64,000 bases of DNA, taken from contig NZ_VFNX01000001.1 in assembly GCF_006715785.1 (NCBI RefSeq), forward strand, positions 682,001 through 746,000, in the 5' to 3' direction. The DNA is from Streptomyces puniciscabiei (GTDB lineage: Bacteria; Actinomycetota; Actinomycetes; Streptomycetales; Streptomycetaceae). The notes beneath the pieces are model-generated. The model worked only from the letters and a program-made list of their open reading frames with translations. It was not told the DNA's origin and ran no database searches. A program made the position numbers and the translations under genes. Below, piece by piece: positions 56,689 through 64,000 of the stretch (within the stretch, counting starts at the first letter, position 1; each line of letters opens with the position of its first letter).

Positions 56689-57702
56689 ATGCCCAGCCCC
56701 CAGCCGCCGCGGGCCGTGTTCGCGATGGATCCGGTACACCTGCCGCTGCTCTTCCCTCCGCCGCTCATGGCCCGGCTGAGACGGACGGCCGACATCGACG
56801 CGCAGCTCGTCGTGCGGGACTTCACCGATCCGTCGGCCGCCGACGCCCTCGCCTCGGCCGACGTACTGATCACCGGCTGGGGCTGCCCGCACCTCGACGC
56901 CGGCGCCCTGGCCGCCGTCCCGAGGCTGCGTGCCGTCCTGCACGCCGCGGGCTCGGTCCGCTCCCTGATCGGCGAGGCCCTGTGGAAACACGGCGTCACG
57001 GTCTCCAGCGCGGTCGCCGGCAACGCCCTGCCCGTGGCCGAGTACACGCTCGCGATGATCCTGCTCGCCGGGAAGGACGCCTTCGGCCACCGCGAGCGCT
57101 ACGGCCGCGCCCACACTCGTCCGACTCCCGCCGAGAGCGCCTCCGCCGGCAACTTCCGCCGCCGCGTCGGGGTCGTCGGCGCCTCTCGCGTGGGCCGCCG
57201 CCTCATGGAGCTGCTACGGCCGTTCGACCTCACGGTCCTGCTGCACGATCCCTATGTGAGCCCCGACGAGGCCGCCGCCCTCGGGGCGGAACTGCTGCCG
57301 CTGGAGGACCTGTTGCGCAGCAGCGACATCGTCAGCCTGCACGCCCCCGACATCCCCGAGACCCACCACATGCTCGACCGGGGCCGGCTCGCCCTCGTCC
57401 GGGACGGCGGTGTGCTGATCAACACCGCGCGCGGCGCGCTGGTCGACCACGAGGCGCTGACCGACGAGCTGGTCTCCGGACGGCTGCGCGCGGTCCTCGA
57501 CGTCACGGAGCCCGAGCCGCTGCCCGCCGATTCCCCGCTGTACCGGCTGCCCAACGTCTTCCTCACTCCGCACATCGCGGGCTCGCTCGGCAACGAGCTG
57601 GAGCGGCTGGGCACGATCGTGGTGACGGAGCTCGAGCGGCTGGCGGCGGGCCGGCCGCCGCTGCACGAGGTGCGGCACGCGGACCTGGACCGGGTCGCCT
57701 GA
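56689..57702 (+). CDS. D-2-hydroxyacid dehydrogenase family protein
   Basis: The 337-residue protein has the two-domain fold of the family: a substrate domain and an NAD domain with VGVVGASRVGRRLMELL (GxGxxG variant GASRVG), the Arg in INTARGALVDHEAL, Glu in VTEPEPLP and His in LTPHIAGSLGNE. It reduces or oxidises a 2-hydroxy acid, perhaps from sugar breakdown given the LacI-type box. The ATG at 56689 follows AGGAGA. Confidence 0.88.
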   Translation: MPSPQPPRAVFAMDPVHLPLLFPPPLMARLRRTADIDAQLVVRDFTDPSAADALASADVLITGWGCPHLDAGALAAVPRLRAVLHAAGSVRSLIGEALWKHGVTVSSAVAGNALPVAEYTLAMILLAGKDAFGHRERYGRAHTRPTPAESASAGNFRRRVGVVGASRVGRRLMELLRPFDLTVLLHDPYVSPDEAAALGAELLPLEDLLRSSDIVSLHAPDIPETHHMLDRGRLALVRDGGVLINTARGALVDHEALTDELVSGRLRAVLDVTEPEPLPADSPLYRLPNVFLTPHIAGSLGNELERLGTIVVTELERLAAGRPPLHEVRHADLDRVA

Positions 57703-57733
57703 TGCCCGGTGGGCCGCCGTCGATGCCCCCGCG

Positions 57734-57786
57734 GGCCGTTGTCCACAGGCCCACCGGGTCCGGGAGGGCCGTTGTCCACAGGCCCC
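57734..57786 (+). repeat. 33-bp direct repeat carrying two DnaA boxes
   Basis: GGGCCGTTGTCCACAGGCCC occurs at 57734-57753 and again at 57767-57786. Each holds TTGTCCACA, the preferred Streptomyces DnaA box, in the same orientation and 33 bases apart (three helical turns). Confidence 0.75.
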
Positions 57787-58091
57787 CCGGCCCGGAGTAA
57801 CGAAGGGCTACGGTTTCCGCACCGGCGCGGGCGCGCGAGCGCGGCCGCACCCCCGGGGAGCAGCCGCCCGCGTGATGCGCGACGGCCGCTCTGGCGCCGA
57901 CTCCGGGTCGGCAGCGGGCCAGCGTGGCGGCGTGCGGCGACGGGCACGACACGGGGACGCGGCGACGGCCGGACAGTCCGGTCAGGGGGTGCCCGGCCGC
58001 CGCCGTCAACGGCCGTGCAGCGGCGATCAGTTGTCGTCCGGCGGCCTGGTTGCGGCCTGGTTGCGGCCTGGCCGCCGGCAATCCGCCGACT

Positions 58092-58120
58092 GCCGGACCC
58101 TCGTCCGGCGGCCGGTTTTT
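58092..58120. terminator. Hairpin downstream of the minus-strand operon
   Basis: GCCGGAC-CCTC-GTCCGGC is a perfect 7-base stem, followed on the plus strand by GGCCGGTTTTT. It lies ~58 bases after the small secreted protein stop on the minus strand. Confidence 0.4.
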
Positions 58121-58166
58121 GCCCCGCGACCGATCCTCGTCCGGAACCCGGTCGTCGCCCGGTCGG

Positions 58167-58430
58167 TCAGTCCCAGACCTCCCTGTGCTGGTGGTCGCGT
58201 CCGGCGAGGGCCTCGATCGCGTCCACGGCGCTGCCGTCGTGGTCGCTGCCGGCGGTGCCCTTGCCGGTCTGGACATTGGCCGCGCGGTCCACCTCGAGCC
58301 AGGAGTCGGCGTTGGAGTTGTCGATCACGGTGATCAGACTGCCGGACGCGGCCGCCGGTGCCGCACCGGCCGCGAGCACCGCGACGGCGACCGCCGCCGC
58401 CATTCCGAGCCGGGGTACGACGCCGGTCAC
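58167..58430 (-). CDS. Small secreted protein of unknown function
   Basis: The 87-residue protein has a signal peptide (RLGMAAAVAVAVLAAGAAPAAA, then SGSL). The mature part is ~58 residues with TVIDNSNADSWLEVDRAANVQ and no cysteine. The GTG at 58428-58430 overlaps the stop of the PEP-mutase-family gene (GTGA), so the two are coupled. I do not recognise it. Confidence 0.6.
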   Translation of the reverse strand: MTGVVPRLGMAAAVAVAVLAAGAAPAAASGSLITVIDNSNADSWLEVDRAANVQTGKGTAGSDHDGSAVDAIEALAGRDHQHREVWD

Positions 58431-59290
58431 ACGCTCACACCCTCGGGGGCGAGCCGCTCCCGGGCGATGTTGCGCTCCAGCAGGCTGGTGGAGGCCTTCA
58501 CGCCGATCCCGCTCGCGGGGTCGACCTCCGGCAGCCGGCCGTCGGCCGCCTTCAGCCCGGCGAGCGCGGAGTCCATCGCCTCGTGCGCGGCGAACAGGCA
58601 CGGGGTGCTGTAGATCGCGACGTCGACGCCGAGGTCGGACAGTTCACCGAGGGACAGACGGGGCGACTTGCCGCCGGCGATCTGGTTGAACAGCAACGGC
58701 TTGTCCCCGACGACCGCACGGATACGCTTGATCCACTCGACGCTGCGCACCCCGTCGACCAGGACCACATCGGCGTCGGTCGCGGCCAGCCGCTCGGCGC
58801 GGTGCAGGATGTCGTGCTCGTCGGTGGCGTCCGTACGCGCGACGACGACCAGGTCCCTGCGCGTCTCGAGGACCTGGTGCAGCTTCTCCAGGTACTCCTC
58901 CAGCGGCAGCACCTGTTTGCCGTCGGCGTGGCCGCAGCGGCGGGGCCGTTTCTGGTCCTCGAGAATCACACCGGAGGCGCCGATCCGCTCCAGCCCCTCG
59001 ACGACGTGACAGGCGACCTCGGGGTCGACGTAGCCGTCGTCGATGTCGACCAGCAGGTGATGGTGCGGGAACGCGCCGCGCAGGCGCTGAACGAAGGCCA
59101 CCATGTCGGGCCAGGCGATGAAACCGATGTCCGGCAGCCCGTAGTACGAGGCCGCGAAGCCGAAGCCCGAAACGAACATCCCGTCGTAGTGCTTGGCCGC
59201 GATCGACGCGGAATACATGTCGTGCACGCCGATCAGCGGTGTGGTCCCGGGCCCGGCGATGCGTTCGCGCAGCTTCTTACCGTAAGTCAA
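58427..59290 (-). CDS. PEP mutase/isocitrate lyase-family enzyme
   Basis: The 287-residue barrel has VHDMYSASIAAKHYDGMFVSGFGFAAS, LLVDIDDGYVD, VILEDQKRPRRCGH and VVARTDA: the motifs of PEP mutase and 2-methylisocitrate-lyase-like enzymes, including the catalytic Cys-Gly-His. It may form or cleave a C-C or C-P bond in a small acid. A TTG at 59288-59290 is taken as the start because AGGAGGAG precedes it by 7 bases; an upstream frame has no site. No phosphonate gene is nearby. Confidence 0.82.
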   Translation of the reverse strand: MTYGKKLRERIAGPGTTPLIGVHDMYSASIAAKHYDGMFVSGFGFAASYYGLPDIGFIAWPDMVAFVQRLRGAFPHHHLLVDIDDGYVDPEVACHVVEGLERIGASGVILEDQKRPRRCGHADGKQVLPLEEYLEKLHQVLETRRDLVVVARTDATDEHDILHRAERLAATDADVVLVDGVRSVEWIKRIRAVVGDKPLLFNQIAGGKSPRLSLGELSDLGVDVAIYSTPCLFAAHEAMDSALAGLKAADGRLPEVDPASGIGVKASTSLLERNIARERLAPEGVSV

Positions 59291-59382
59291 GGTCCGGCTC
59301 CTCCTGTGGGTGGGTGACGCGGGGCCGGATGGCCGACACGTCTCGACGCCCTTTGCCAAGACAAGAGCATCTCTAGATACTC

Positions 59383-59398
59383 ACATGACCTTCCATGT
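59383..59398. promoter_or_regulatory. ACATG-6-CATGT inverted repeat
   Basis: A perfect 5-base inverted repeat between the PEP-mutase-family and ThuA-like genes, about 93 bases before the former's start. TCTAGA lies just to its left. Confidence 0.3.
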
Positions 59399-59447
59399 AA
59401 GCGAGCTTTACTCACCCCAATGGCGTAACCGGTTCACCGCAGAAACG

Positions 59448-60104
59448 TCACGCGGGGAGTCGGCCCGCCCAGCGGAGCCCGCCGTCCAGATGGGCCAGGA
59501 AGAGCGGGTCGCGGTAGGCCTCGGCCGTGTGACCGAGCGCCGTGTAGAAGACGCGACCGCCGCCGGCGCCCTGCTCACGGCACCAGGCCAGCGGATGGTC
59601 CGCGCCCATCCCGCCGCCGTCGTACGACGCCTCGTCCGCGCTGAGCAGCACCCGCACCCGCCCGCGAGGGCTCGCGTCGAAGTCGTACCACTCGTCGGTG
59701 AGGTCCCAGACGGCCGGCAGCCCACGGGTCGCCGGGTGGCCCGGATCCTCGACGACCACCCGGCCGGGCTGCAGGGCGGGGTGCCGTACGAAGCGGGCGC
59801 CGAGGAGTTCGCCGTAGTACGGCCAGCCGTACTCGGTGCAGGCCGCCGCGTGCACCCCGGCGAAGCCGCCGCCCGAGCCGACGTACCGCGCGAGCCGCTC
59901 CCGGCCGGCCGGGGTCAGCACATCGCCGCTGGTGGAGAGGAAGACCACGGCCGCGTACCCGTCCAGCGGCCGTTCGAGGTCCAGGGGGTCCTCGGTGTGT
60001 TCGACGGCGAACGGGCCGAGCGCGCGTACGGCGGCGACGGCGTCCGGGATCGAGTCGTGGCGGTAGTCCGTGGTGCGGGTGTAGAGCAGCAGTCGCGCGG
60101 CCAT
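59448..60104 (-). CDS. ThuA-like protein
   Basis: The 218-residue protein has LLLYTRTTDYRHDSIPDAVAAV, VVFLSTSGDVL, GGGFAGVHAAACTEYGWPYYGELLGARF and VFYTALGHTAEAYRD, the glutamine-amidotransferase-like fold of ThuA proteins, which take part in disaccharide use. The substrate is unknown. Confidence 0.87.
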   Translation of the reverse strand: MAARLLLYTRTTDYRHDSIPDAVAAVRALGPFAVEHTEDPLDLERPLDGYAAVVFLSTSGDVLTPAGRERLARYVGSGGGFAGVHAAACTEYGWPYYGELLGARFVRHPALQPGRVVVEDPGHPATRGLPAVWDLTDEWYDFDASPRGRVRVLLSADEASYDGGGMGADHPLAWCREQGAGGGRVFYTALGHTAEAYRDPLFLAHLDGGLRWAGRLPA

Positions 60105-60185
60105 GCGACGACCCTAAGCCTCAGCCGCCCGCCTGAGCGCCAACTCCCTTGAAGCGCAGGGACGCTGACCGTAGCCTCGCCGGGC

Positions 60186-60818
60186 ATGGACGCCGTTCCC
60201 CCGCTGCTGGACCACCTCGTCCTCGCCACGCCCGATCTGGCGGCGACGGTCGCCGACTTCGCGCGGCGGACCGGGGTGACGCCCGTGCCCGGCGGTGCCC
60301 ATCCCGGTCTGGGCACGCGCAACCATCTGGTGGGACTGGGCGGCCGCGGCTATCTGGAGATCCTCGGCCCCGACCCCGAACAGCCCGATCCCACCGGTCC
60401 GCGGCCGTTCGGGGTCGACCGGCTGACCGGGCCGCGCACGCTGACCTGGGCGATCAGCCCGCCCGACCTGGACGCGGCGATCACCACGGCCCGCCGGCGG
60501 GGCTACGACCCCGGGCCCGTGCACCCGATGAGCCGCCGCACCCCTGACGGCACCGTTCTGCGGTGGCGGCTGACCGACGGCGGCCATGCGCATCCCTCCG
60601 GTCTCGTCCCGTTCCTGATCGACTGGGGCCGGTCCCGCCACCCCACGGCCTCGGGGCTCCCGGTCACCCCACTGCTGGAGGTCTCCGCCACGGCGCCGAA
60701 CCCGGGGGAACTGCGCACCCCGCTGGCGGCCCTGGGCACCGAGTTGCTCCTCACAGCGGGACCCGCCGCACTCTCCTTCACGGTGGACACACCCAACGGC
60801 CCGGTCACCTTCGGCTGA
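60186..60818 (+). CDS. VOC-superfamily (glyoxalase-like) protein
   Basis: The 210-residue protein starts LLDHLVLATPDLAATVADFARRTGV and holds two beta-alpha-beta-beta-beta modules (GLGTRNHLVGLGGRGYLEILGPD). It matches the glyoxalase-like group with one His near the start. Substrate unknown. It is divergent from the ThuA gene. Confidence 0.78.
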   Translation: MDAVPPLLDHLVLATPDLAATVADFARRTGVTPVPGGAHPGLGTRNHLVGLGGRGYLEILGPDPEQPDPTGPRPFGVDRLTGPRTLTWAISPPDLDAAITTARRRGYDPGPVHPMSRRTPDGTVLRWRLTDGGHAHPSGLVPFLIDWGRSRHPTASGLPVTPLLEVSATAPNPGELRTPLAALGTELLLTAGPAALSFTVDTPNGPVTFG

Positions 60819-60961
60819 GGCGGGGGCGGGCGAAGGGCTCGGGCGAAGGGCGCGGTCGCGGGCCCGATCGCGGGCGCGAGAGCTTTTGTCCCGTCGCACG
60901 TCGCCTCCCCGTGTCCGATTCCTTCAAGACCGGCCCGCGACCGCCCGCCTACGGTGGCCGC

Positions 60962-61363
60962 ATGACTCCACGATTCGCCCTGATCGGCGTGGTGACGTCC
61001 GACATGGCCGCCGCGCTCGCCTTCTACCGTCGCCTCGGGCTTGTCTTCCCCGAGGGGTCCGAGGAGCAGCCGCACGTCGACGCCGAGCTGCCCGGCGGCA
61101 TGATCTTCGCCCTGGACACCGAGGAGACTGTCCGCTCCTTCCACTCCGGCTGGCAGCCGCCCGAGCACGGCGGCCGGGTCGGGCTCGCCTTCCGGTGCGA
61201 CTCGCCCGCCGAGGTCGACGCCCTGTACGAGGATCTGGTGGCCGCCGGCCACCACGGAGAGCTGAAGCCGTGGGACGCGTTCTGGGGCCAGCGGTACGCC
61301 ACCGTGCACGACCCCGACGGCAACGGCGTCGACCTGTTCGCCCCGCTACCCGCCGCCGAGTAG
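60962..61363 (+). CDS. VOC-family protein
   Basis: The 133-residue protein has a single VOC domain: FALIGVVTSDMAAALAFYRRLGL, then YATVHDPDGNGVDLFAPL. These proteins often bind antibiotics or metals. It shares its last 18 bases with the convergent AraC-type gene. Confidence 0.85.
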   Translation: MTPRFALIGVVTSDMAAALAFYRRLGLVFPEGSEEQPHVDAELPGGMIFALDTEETVRSFHSGWQPPEHGGRVGLAFRCDSPAEVDALYEDLVAAGHHGELKPWDAFWGQRYATVHDPDGNGVDLFAPLPAAE

Positions 61364-62032
61364 CCGCCCGAGCGGCATGCCGGTCAACTGCCTGACCTCG
61401 CGCGCGAGGTGGGGCTGGTCCGCGTACCCGGCGCGGACGGCCGTCTCGGCGTACGGCGTCCCGGAGCGGGCCAGCGCCAGCGCCCGCTGCAGCCTCAGGA
61501 TGCGGGCCAGCGTCTTGGGGCCGTAGCCGAACGCGTCCAGGCAGTGGCGGTGCAACGTCCTTGTGCCGATGCCGAGTTCGGCCGCCGCGGCCGACACCGG
61601 GCGGCCCTCTTCCAGGCGCTCCACCAGCCGGTGCAGCAGCGGGTCGGGGGCGGTGGTCCGCGCTGCCCGGTCGAGGGCGATGTCCTCCAGGGCCGTCGCC
61701 GGGTCGGGCGCCGCCTCGACACGCTCGCGCAGCCGCCGGACCCGGGCGGCGGGCCAGAGGTCGGCCAAGTCGACCCGCAGATCGCGCAGTTCGTGCGCGG
61801 GCACGCCCAGCAGGACGGGCGCGGTGCCGGGGAAGAAGCGGACACCGGCCCAGGAGCGGGGCGGGCCCCCGGGGACGTACGGGCGGGTGTCGGGACCCGC
61901 GACCAGCAGTCGGCCCTCGCTCCACAGCAGATCCATGCAGCCGTCGGGCAGCACCGGTCCGCCACCGGCTCCGTCCGGCGTGTTCGTCCACACGACCGCG
62001 CCGGTCAGCCGGGACGACCGCTCCCTGTACAC
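61346..62032 (-). CDS. AraC-type regulator
   Basis: The 228-residue protein has an N-terminal sensor part (GPVLPDGCMDLLWSEGRLLVAGPDTRP) of the DUF6597 kind and a C-terminal AraC HTH (SAAAAELGIGTRTLHRHCLDAFGYGPKTLARILRLQRAL). Often such regulators control the adjacent VOC gene. The GTG at 62032 is the probable start. Confidence 0.83.
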   Translation of the reverse strand: MYRERSSRLTGAVVWTNTPDGAGGGPVLPDGCMDLLWSEGRLLVAGPDTRPYVPGGPPRSWAGVRFFPGTAPVLLGVPAHELRDLRVDLADLWPAARVRRLRERVEAAPDPATALEDIALDRAARTTAPDPLLHRLVERLEEGRPVSAAAAELGIGTRTLHRHCLDAFGYGPKTLARILRLQRALALARSGTPYAETAVRAGYADQPHLAREVRQLTGMPLGRLLGGG

Positions 62033-62120
62033 GGGTGCAGCCTACGTCGCGGACGATGCCGGGCCCCACTCCCCGAGCTCCGCGATCGGCTCGCCTCCGG
62101 TCAGCCCCCGGCTCGGCCGA

Positions 62121-62960
62121 TCAACCCCGGCTCGGAGCCGATCCACTCGCCCGCCGGGCGCGGGGTCGCCGAGACGCCGAGGGCGCTGGGGGCTCTGGTG
62201 CCGCCGGGGTGCGTATGTGTTCCTTCGTCGTCGGCCGGCGCGCCTCCGGGCTGTCGCCGGCACCGGCCGCGGTGCCGGGTGCGCCGAACAGCGGGAGGCC
62301 GTGGCGGGTGCGGAAGCGGCGGGCGTAGGCGACGGTGGCCGCGCCGGTCAGGGCCAGCAGGAGAAGCGAGAGGGCCCGGGCGAGCAGCGGCACGGCGTCC
62401 GTGGGCAGGGTGGCGGCGGCGAGTGTGCCGAGGCCGCCGTCGAGCAGTTGCTCGGTGCCCCAGACGACGGTCAGGACGCGCAGTGCCCGGCGGAACTCGA
62501 CGCAGTCCCGCCATATGCCGGCCCGTGCCCCGGCCGCAGGGCCCCGGTGCAGTCGCTGGCCCAGCTGGAAGGCCAGCGGCCTGCCGGTGAACCCGGTGCC
62601 GAGTATCCAGCCGCCCACCACGAGGGACAGTGCGGCGTCCTTGAGCAGCAGAAGGCGGGTGCCGCCACCGATCAGAGTGGCGAGCGCGGCGGCGGCCAGC
62701 AGCACCGTGCAGAACAGGTCCACGCCGTCGATGCGCCGCTGCCGCAGCGCACCGAACACCAGGCGCAGGGCGGGGGGCGCGCCACTGAGCAGCAGCGCGG
62801 GACCCTGGCCGACCGCGAACCCGCGGGCGGCGTAGTAGACGAGGAGCGGCAACAGGATGTCGACGGCGACGGTCAGCAGCGGGCCGTAGGCCATGCCGCC
62901 TGCCCCGGCCCCCGTGCGCGAGCGCCGTTCCCGGCCCGACACGTCCGCCACATCCACCAT
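62121..62960 (-). CDS. VC0807-like membrane protein
   Basis: The 279-residue protein has about six membrane segments (LLTVAVDILLPLLVYYAARGF, VDLFCTVLLAAAALATLIGGG, DAALSLVVGGWILGTGFTGRPLAFQL) and RRIDGVDL between them, the pattern of VC0807-type proteins. A disordered Arg/Pro tail follows. The ATG at 62958-62960 was chosen because GGAGG precedes it. Function unknown. Confidence 0.72.
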   Translation of the reverse strand: MVDVADVSGRERRSRTGAGAGGMAYGPLLTVAVDILLPLLVYYAARGFAVGQGPALLLSGAPPALRLVFGALRQRRIDGVDLFCTVLLAAAALATLIGGGTRLLLLKDAALSLVVGGWILGTGFTGRPLAFQLGQRLHRGPAAGARAGIWRDCVEFRRALRVLTVVWGTEQLLDGGLGTLAAATLPTDAVPLLARALSLLLLALTGAATVAYARRFRTRHGLPLFGAPGTAAGAGDSPEARRPTTKEHIRTPAAPEPPAPSASRRPRARRASGSAPSRG

Positions 62961-63051
62961 GTCCCCGCCTCCTTGTCCGGTGTGCTGCCTGCGGCCGGAC
63001 GGTGCCGGCCCACGCGAGAACGCTAGGTCCCGGGCGGTACCAGGCGGATCG

Positions 63052-63109
63052 GAGCACGGGTGGAACACCGGGTGGAGCACCGGGTGGAGCACCGGGTGGA
63101 AAGAGGGTG
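63052..63109. repeat. Tandem 12-bp repeats GAGCACCGGGTG
   Basis: Five units with small changes, at 63052 (11 bases), 63063, 63075, 63087 and 63099. They lie between the VC0807-like start and the palindrome at 63128. Confidence 0.75.
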
Positions 63110-63127
63110 GACGGCAGCGTCACTCAC

Positions 63128-63169
63128 TGGGTGGAGACCACCGGGTGGCCACCTGGTGGTCTCCACCCA
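63128..63169. terminator. 42-base near-perfect palindrome after the YihY gene
   Basis: Arms begin TGGGTGGAGACCACC and end GGTGGTCTCCACCCA; the 21-base arms meet at GGTGGCCACC with one mismatch and no loop. It lies 17 bases after the YihY stop on the minus strand and can form a very stable stem. It probably ends transcription; a protein-binding site is also possible. Confidence 0.65.
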
Positions 63170-63185
63170 CGCCCGCGGCGACCGG

Positions 63186-64000
63186 CTACTGCCGTCCCGT
63201 GCCCGCGTCCCCGTTGGCCCCGTGCGGATGCCGTTCGTCGTTGTCGTGCGGCGGCTCGCCGTCGGGCTCGTGCGGCTCCCGGCCGTGGGTCTTGTGGGCG
63301 TGGTGGGCCTGGTGGGTTTGGTGGGTGTGCTTGGCGGGGGTGCGCAGGCGGGCGGTGACGTCCTCCGGGGGCAGGAAGCGGGACCAGCGCTCGGGGAACT
63401 CGGAGGGCATGTCGGGGTCGTCCGGGTCGGCTTCGCGGGCCGCCGCGGCCCGGGCGACGTACTCGGCGACCTGGGCCTCGCGCGCCCGTTCGTTCGCGGC
63501 GCGGGCGGCGGCCGTGGCGGCGGCGGGCCAGACCCGGTCGATGGCGGCGTTCACCGCCGCCCCGACGAGCACGGCGAAGGCGGACACACCGATCCAGAGC
63601 AGCACGGCGACGGACGCGGCGAGGGAGCCGTAGATCGTGGCGCCCTCGATGGTGTGCACGAGGTAGATCCGCAGGAGGAAGCTGCCCAGGACCCACATGG
63701 CCAGCGCGACCAGGGCGCCGGGGACGTCCTCGATCCACGGGGAGCGGACCGGCACGGACACGTGGTACAGGGTCGTCAGGAAGGCGATGGACAGGACGAT
63801 GACGACCGGCCAGTACAGGACCTGCACCACGGTCGCCGACCAGGGCACCACCCGCACCACCGCGTCGGGGCCCGCCACCATCAGCGGCAGGGCCACCGAG
63901 CCGATGAGCAGGGCCACGATGAACAGCAGGAACGACATCACCCGGGTCTTGACGATGCCCCGGACGCCGTCGAGGCCGTACATGACGGTGATGGTGTCGA
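63186..64000 (-). CDS. YihY/BrkB-family membrane protein, N-terminus cut by window edge
   Basis: The visible ~270 residues start in frame with DTITVMYGLDGVRGIVKTR and hold four to five membrane segments (VMSFLLFIVALLIGSVALPLMVAG, ATVVQVLYWPVVIVLSIAFLTTLYHV, VPGALVALAMWVLGSFLLRIYL, IYGSLAASVAVLLWIGVSAFAVLVGAAVNAAI), the C-terminal half of YihY. The tail from ~175 is charged, with a His-rich end (KHTHQTHQAHHAHKTHG) that may bind metal. Function of the family is not settled. Confidence 0.85.
   Translation of the reverse strand, partial: DTITVMYGLDGVRGIVKTRVMSFLLFIVALLIGSVALPLMVAGPDAVVRVVPWSATVVQVLYWPVVIVLSIAFLTTLYHVSVPVRSPWIEDVPGALVALAMWVLGSFLLRIYLVHTIEGATIYGSLAASVAVLLWIGVSAFAVLVGAAVNAAIDRVWPAAATAAARAANERAREAQVAEYVARAAAAREADPDDPDMPSEFPERWSRFLPPEDVTARLRTPAKHTHQTHQAHHAHKTHGREPHEPDGEPPHDNDERHPHGANGDAGTGRQ

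Larger units (their letters stand above)
57703..58166. other. Long gap with DnaA boxes, short repeats and hairpins
   Basis: About 460 bases without a supported gene: a DnaA-box pair (57734-57786), GGTTGCGGCCT repeated in tandem near 58050-58075, and a hairpin at 58092. Confidence 0.6.

Noticed and set aside
54553..57702. 1049-residue plus-strand frame ending in the dehydrogenase
   Set aside because: The first ~710 residues are antisense to the carboxylesterase or noncoding; the real start at 56689 has a good ribosome site and promoter.
58427..59290. Phosphonate biosynthesis cluster around the PEP-mutase-like gene
   Set aside because: No phosphonopyruvate decarboxylase or other phosphonate gene is adjacent, and the family includes many lyases.
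63052..63109. CRISPR-like array
   Set aside because: The 12-base units are directly abutting, with no spacers and no cas genes nearby.

Overview
This is high-GC DNA with strongly G/C-biased third codon positions, frequent GTG starts, Tat and lipoprotein signals, leaderless-type promoters and abundant secreted carbohydrate enzymes. It reads as a Streptomyces chromosome segment. I see no insertion sequence, phage gene, CRISPR array, rRNA or tRNA. Most genes are ordinary chromosomal ones; several look like broken remnants.

Layout. (1) 1-3317, minus: a trypsin-like protease, then three short tandem zinc-ribbon reading frames (the third frame-broken), then the start of a PknG-like Ser/Thr kinase whose own N-terminus is a fourth copy of the same ribbon. 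(2) 3458-5518: a phosphoribosyltransferase, a NodB-type lipoprotein deacetylase with a palindrome over a leaderless-type promoter, and an SRPBCC protein. (3) 5532-14323: a purine-catabolism locus (XdhC, NCS2 purine permease, three-subunit xanthine dehydrogenase) divergent from a PucR regulator. (4) 14475-25997: regulators and housekeeping genes, including a GntR/FCD regulator, DUF2637 membrane protein, HATPase protein, PoxB-like enzyme, PP2C-like protein, TrmB/LuxR-type regulator, DUF456 protein, SGNH hydrolase and a PPOX/F420-type oxidoreductase. (5) 26138-29471: alkylation repair (Ogt and Ada-AlkA, overlapping) and RsgA. (6) 29768-35048: a membrane protein joining sigma/anti-sigma-like parts to a CBM2, an atypical radical SAM protein, a PNPOx-like protein and an AldO-type alditol oxidase.

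(7) 35201-44131: a sugar-uptake cluster: ROK regulator, GH30 remnant, ABC binding protein, two permeases, GH2 beta-galactosidase and a broken MFS gene. The ROK gene and the ABC operon share a promoter motif. (8) 44172-53469: secreted and polysaccharide-related genes (phosphodiesterase-fold/lectin protein, TetR with alpha/beta hydrolase, GH5, PEP-mutase-like protein, DUF2264 protein, deleted CE12 esterase, PL4 rhamnogalacturonan lyase), consistent with growth on pectin and plant cell wall. (9) 53623-64000: homocysteine methyltransferase, carboxylesterase, hydroxyacid dehydrogenase, a DnaA-box pair, PEP-mutase-family enzyme, ThuA-like, two VOC proteins, AraC-type regulator, VC0807-like membrane protein and a YihY/BrkB protein cut by the window edge.

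The most unusual items are the duplicated zinc-ribbon cassette between protease and kinase, the CBM2-bearing regulator-like membrane protein, the radical SAM protein with a CX8CX2C motif and a stop/start-coupled repeat peptide, and three carbohydrate genes (GH30, MFS, CE12) that have each lost internal sequence. All family assignments come from reading motifs by eye; no database search was possible.
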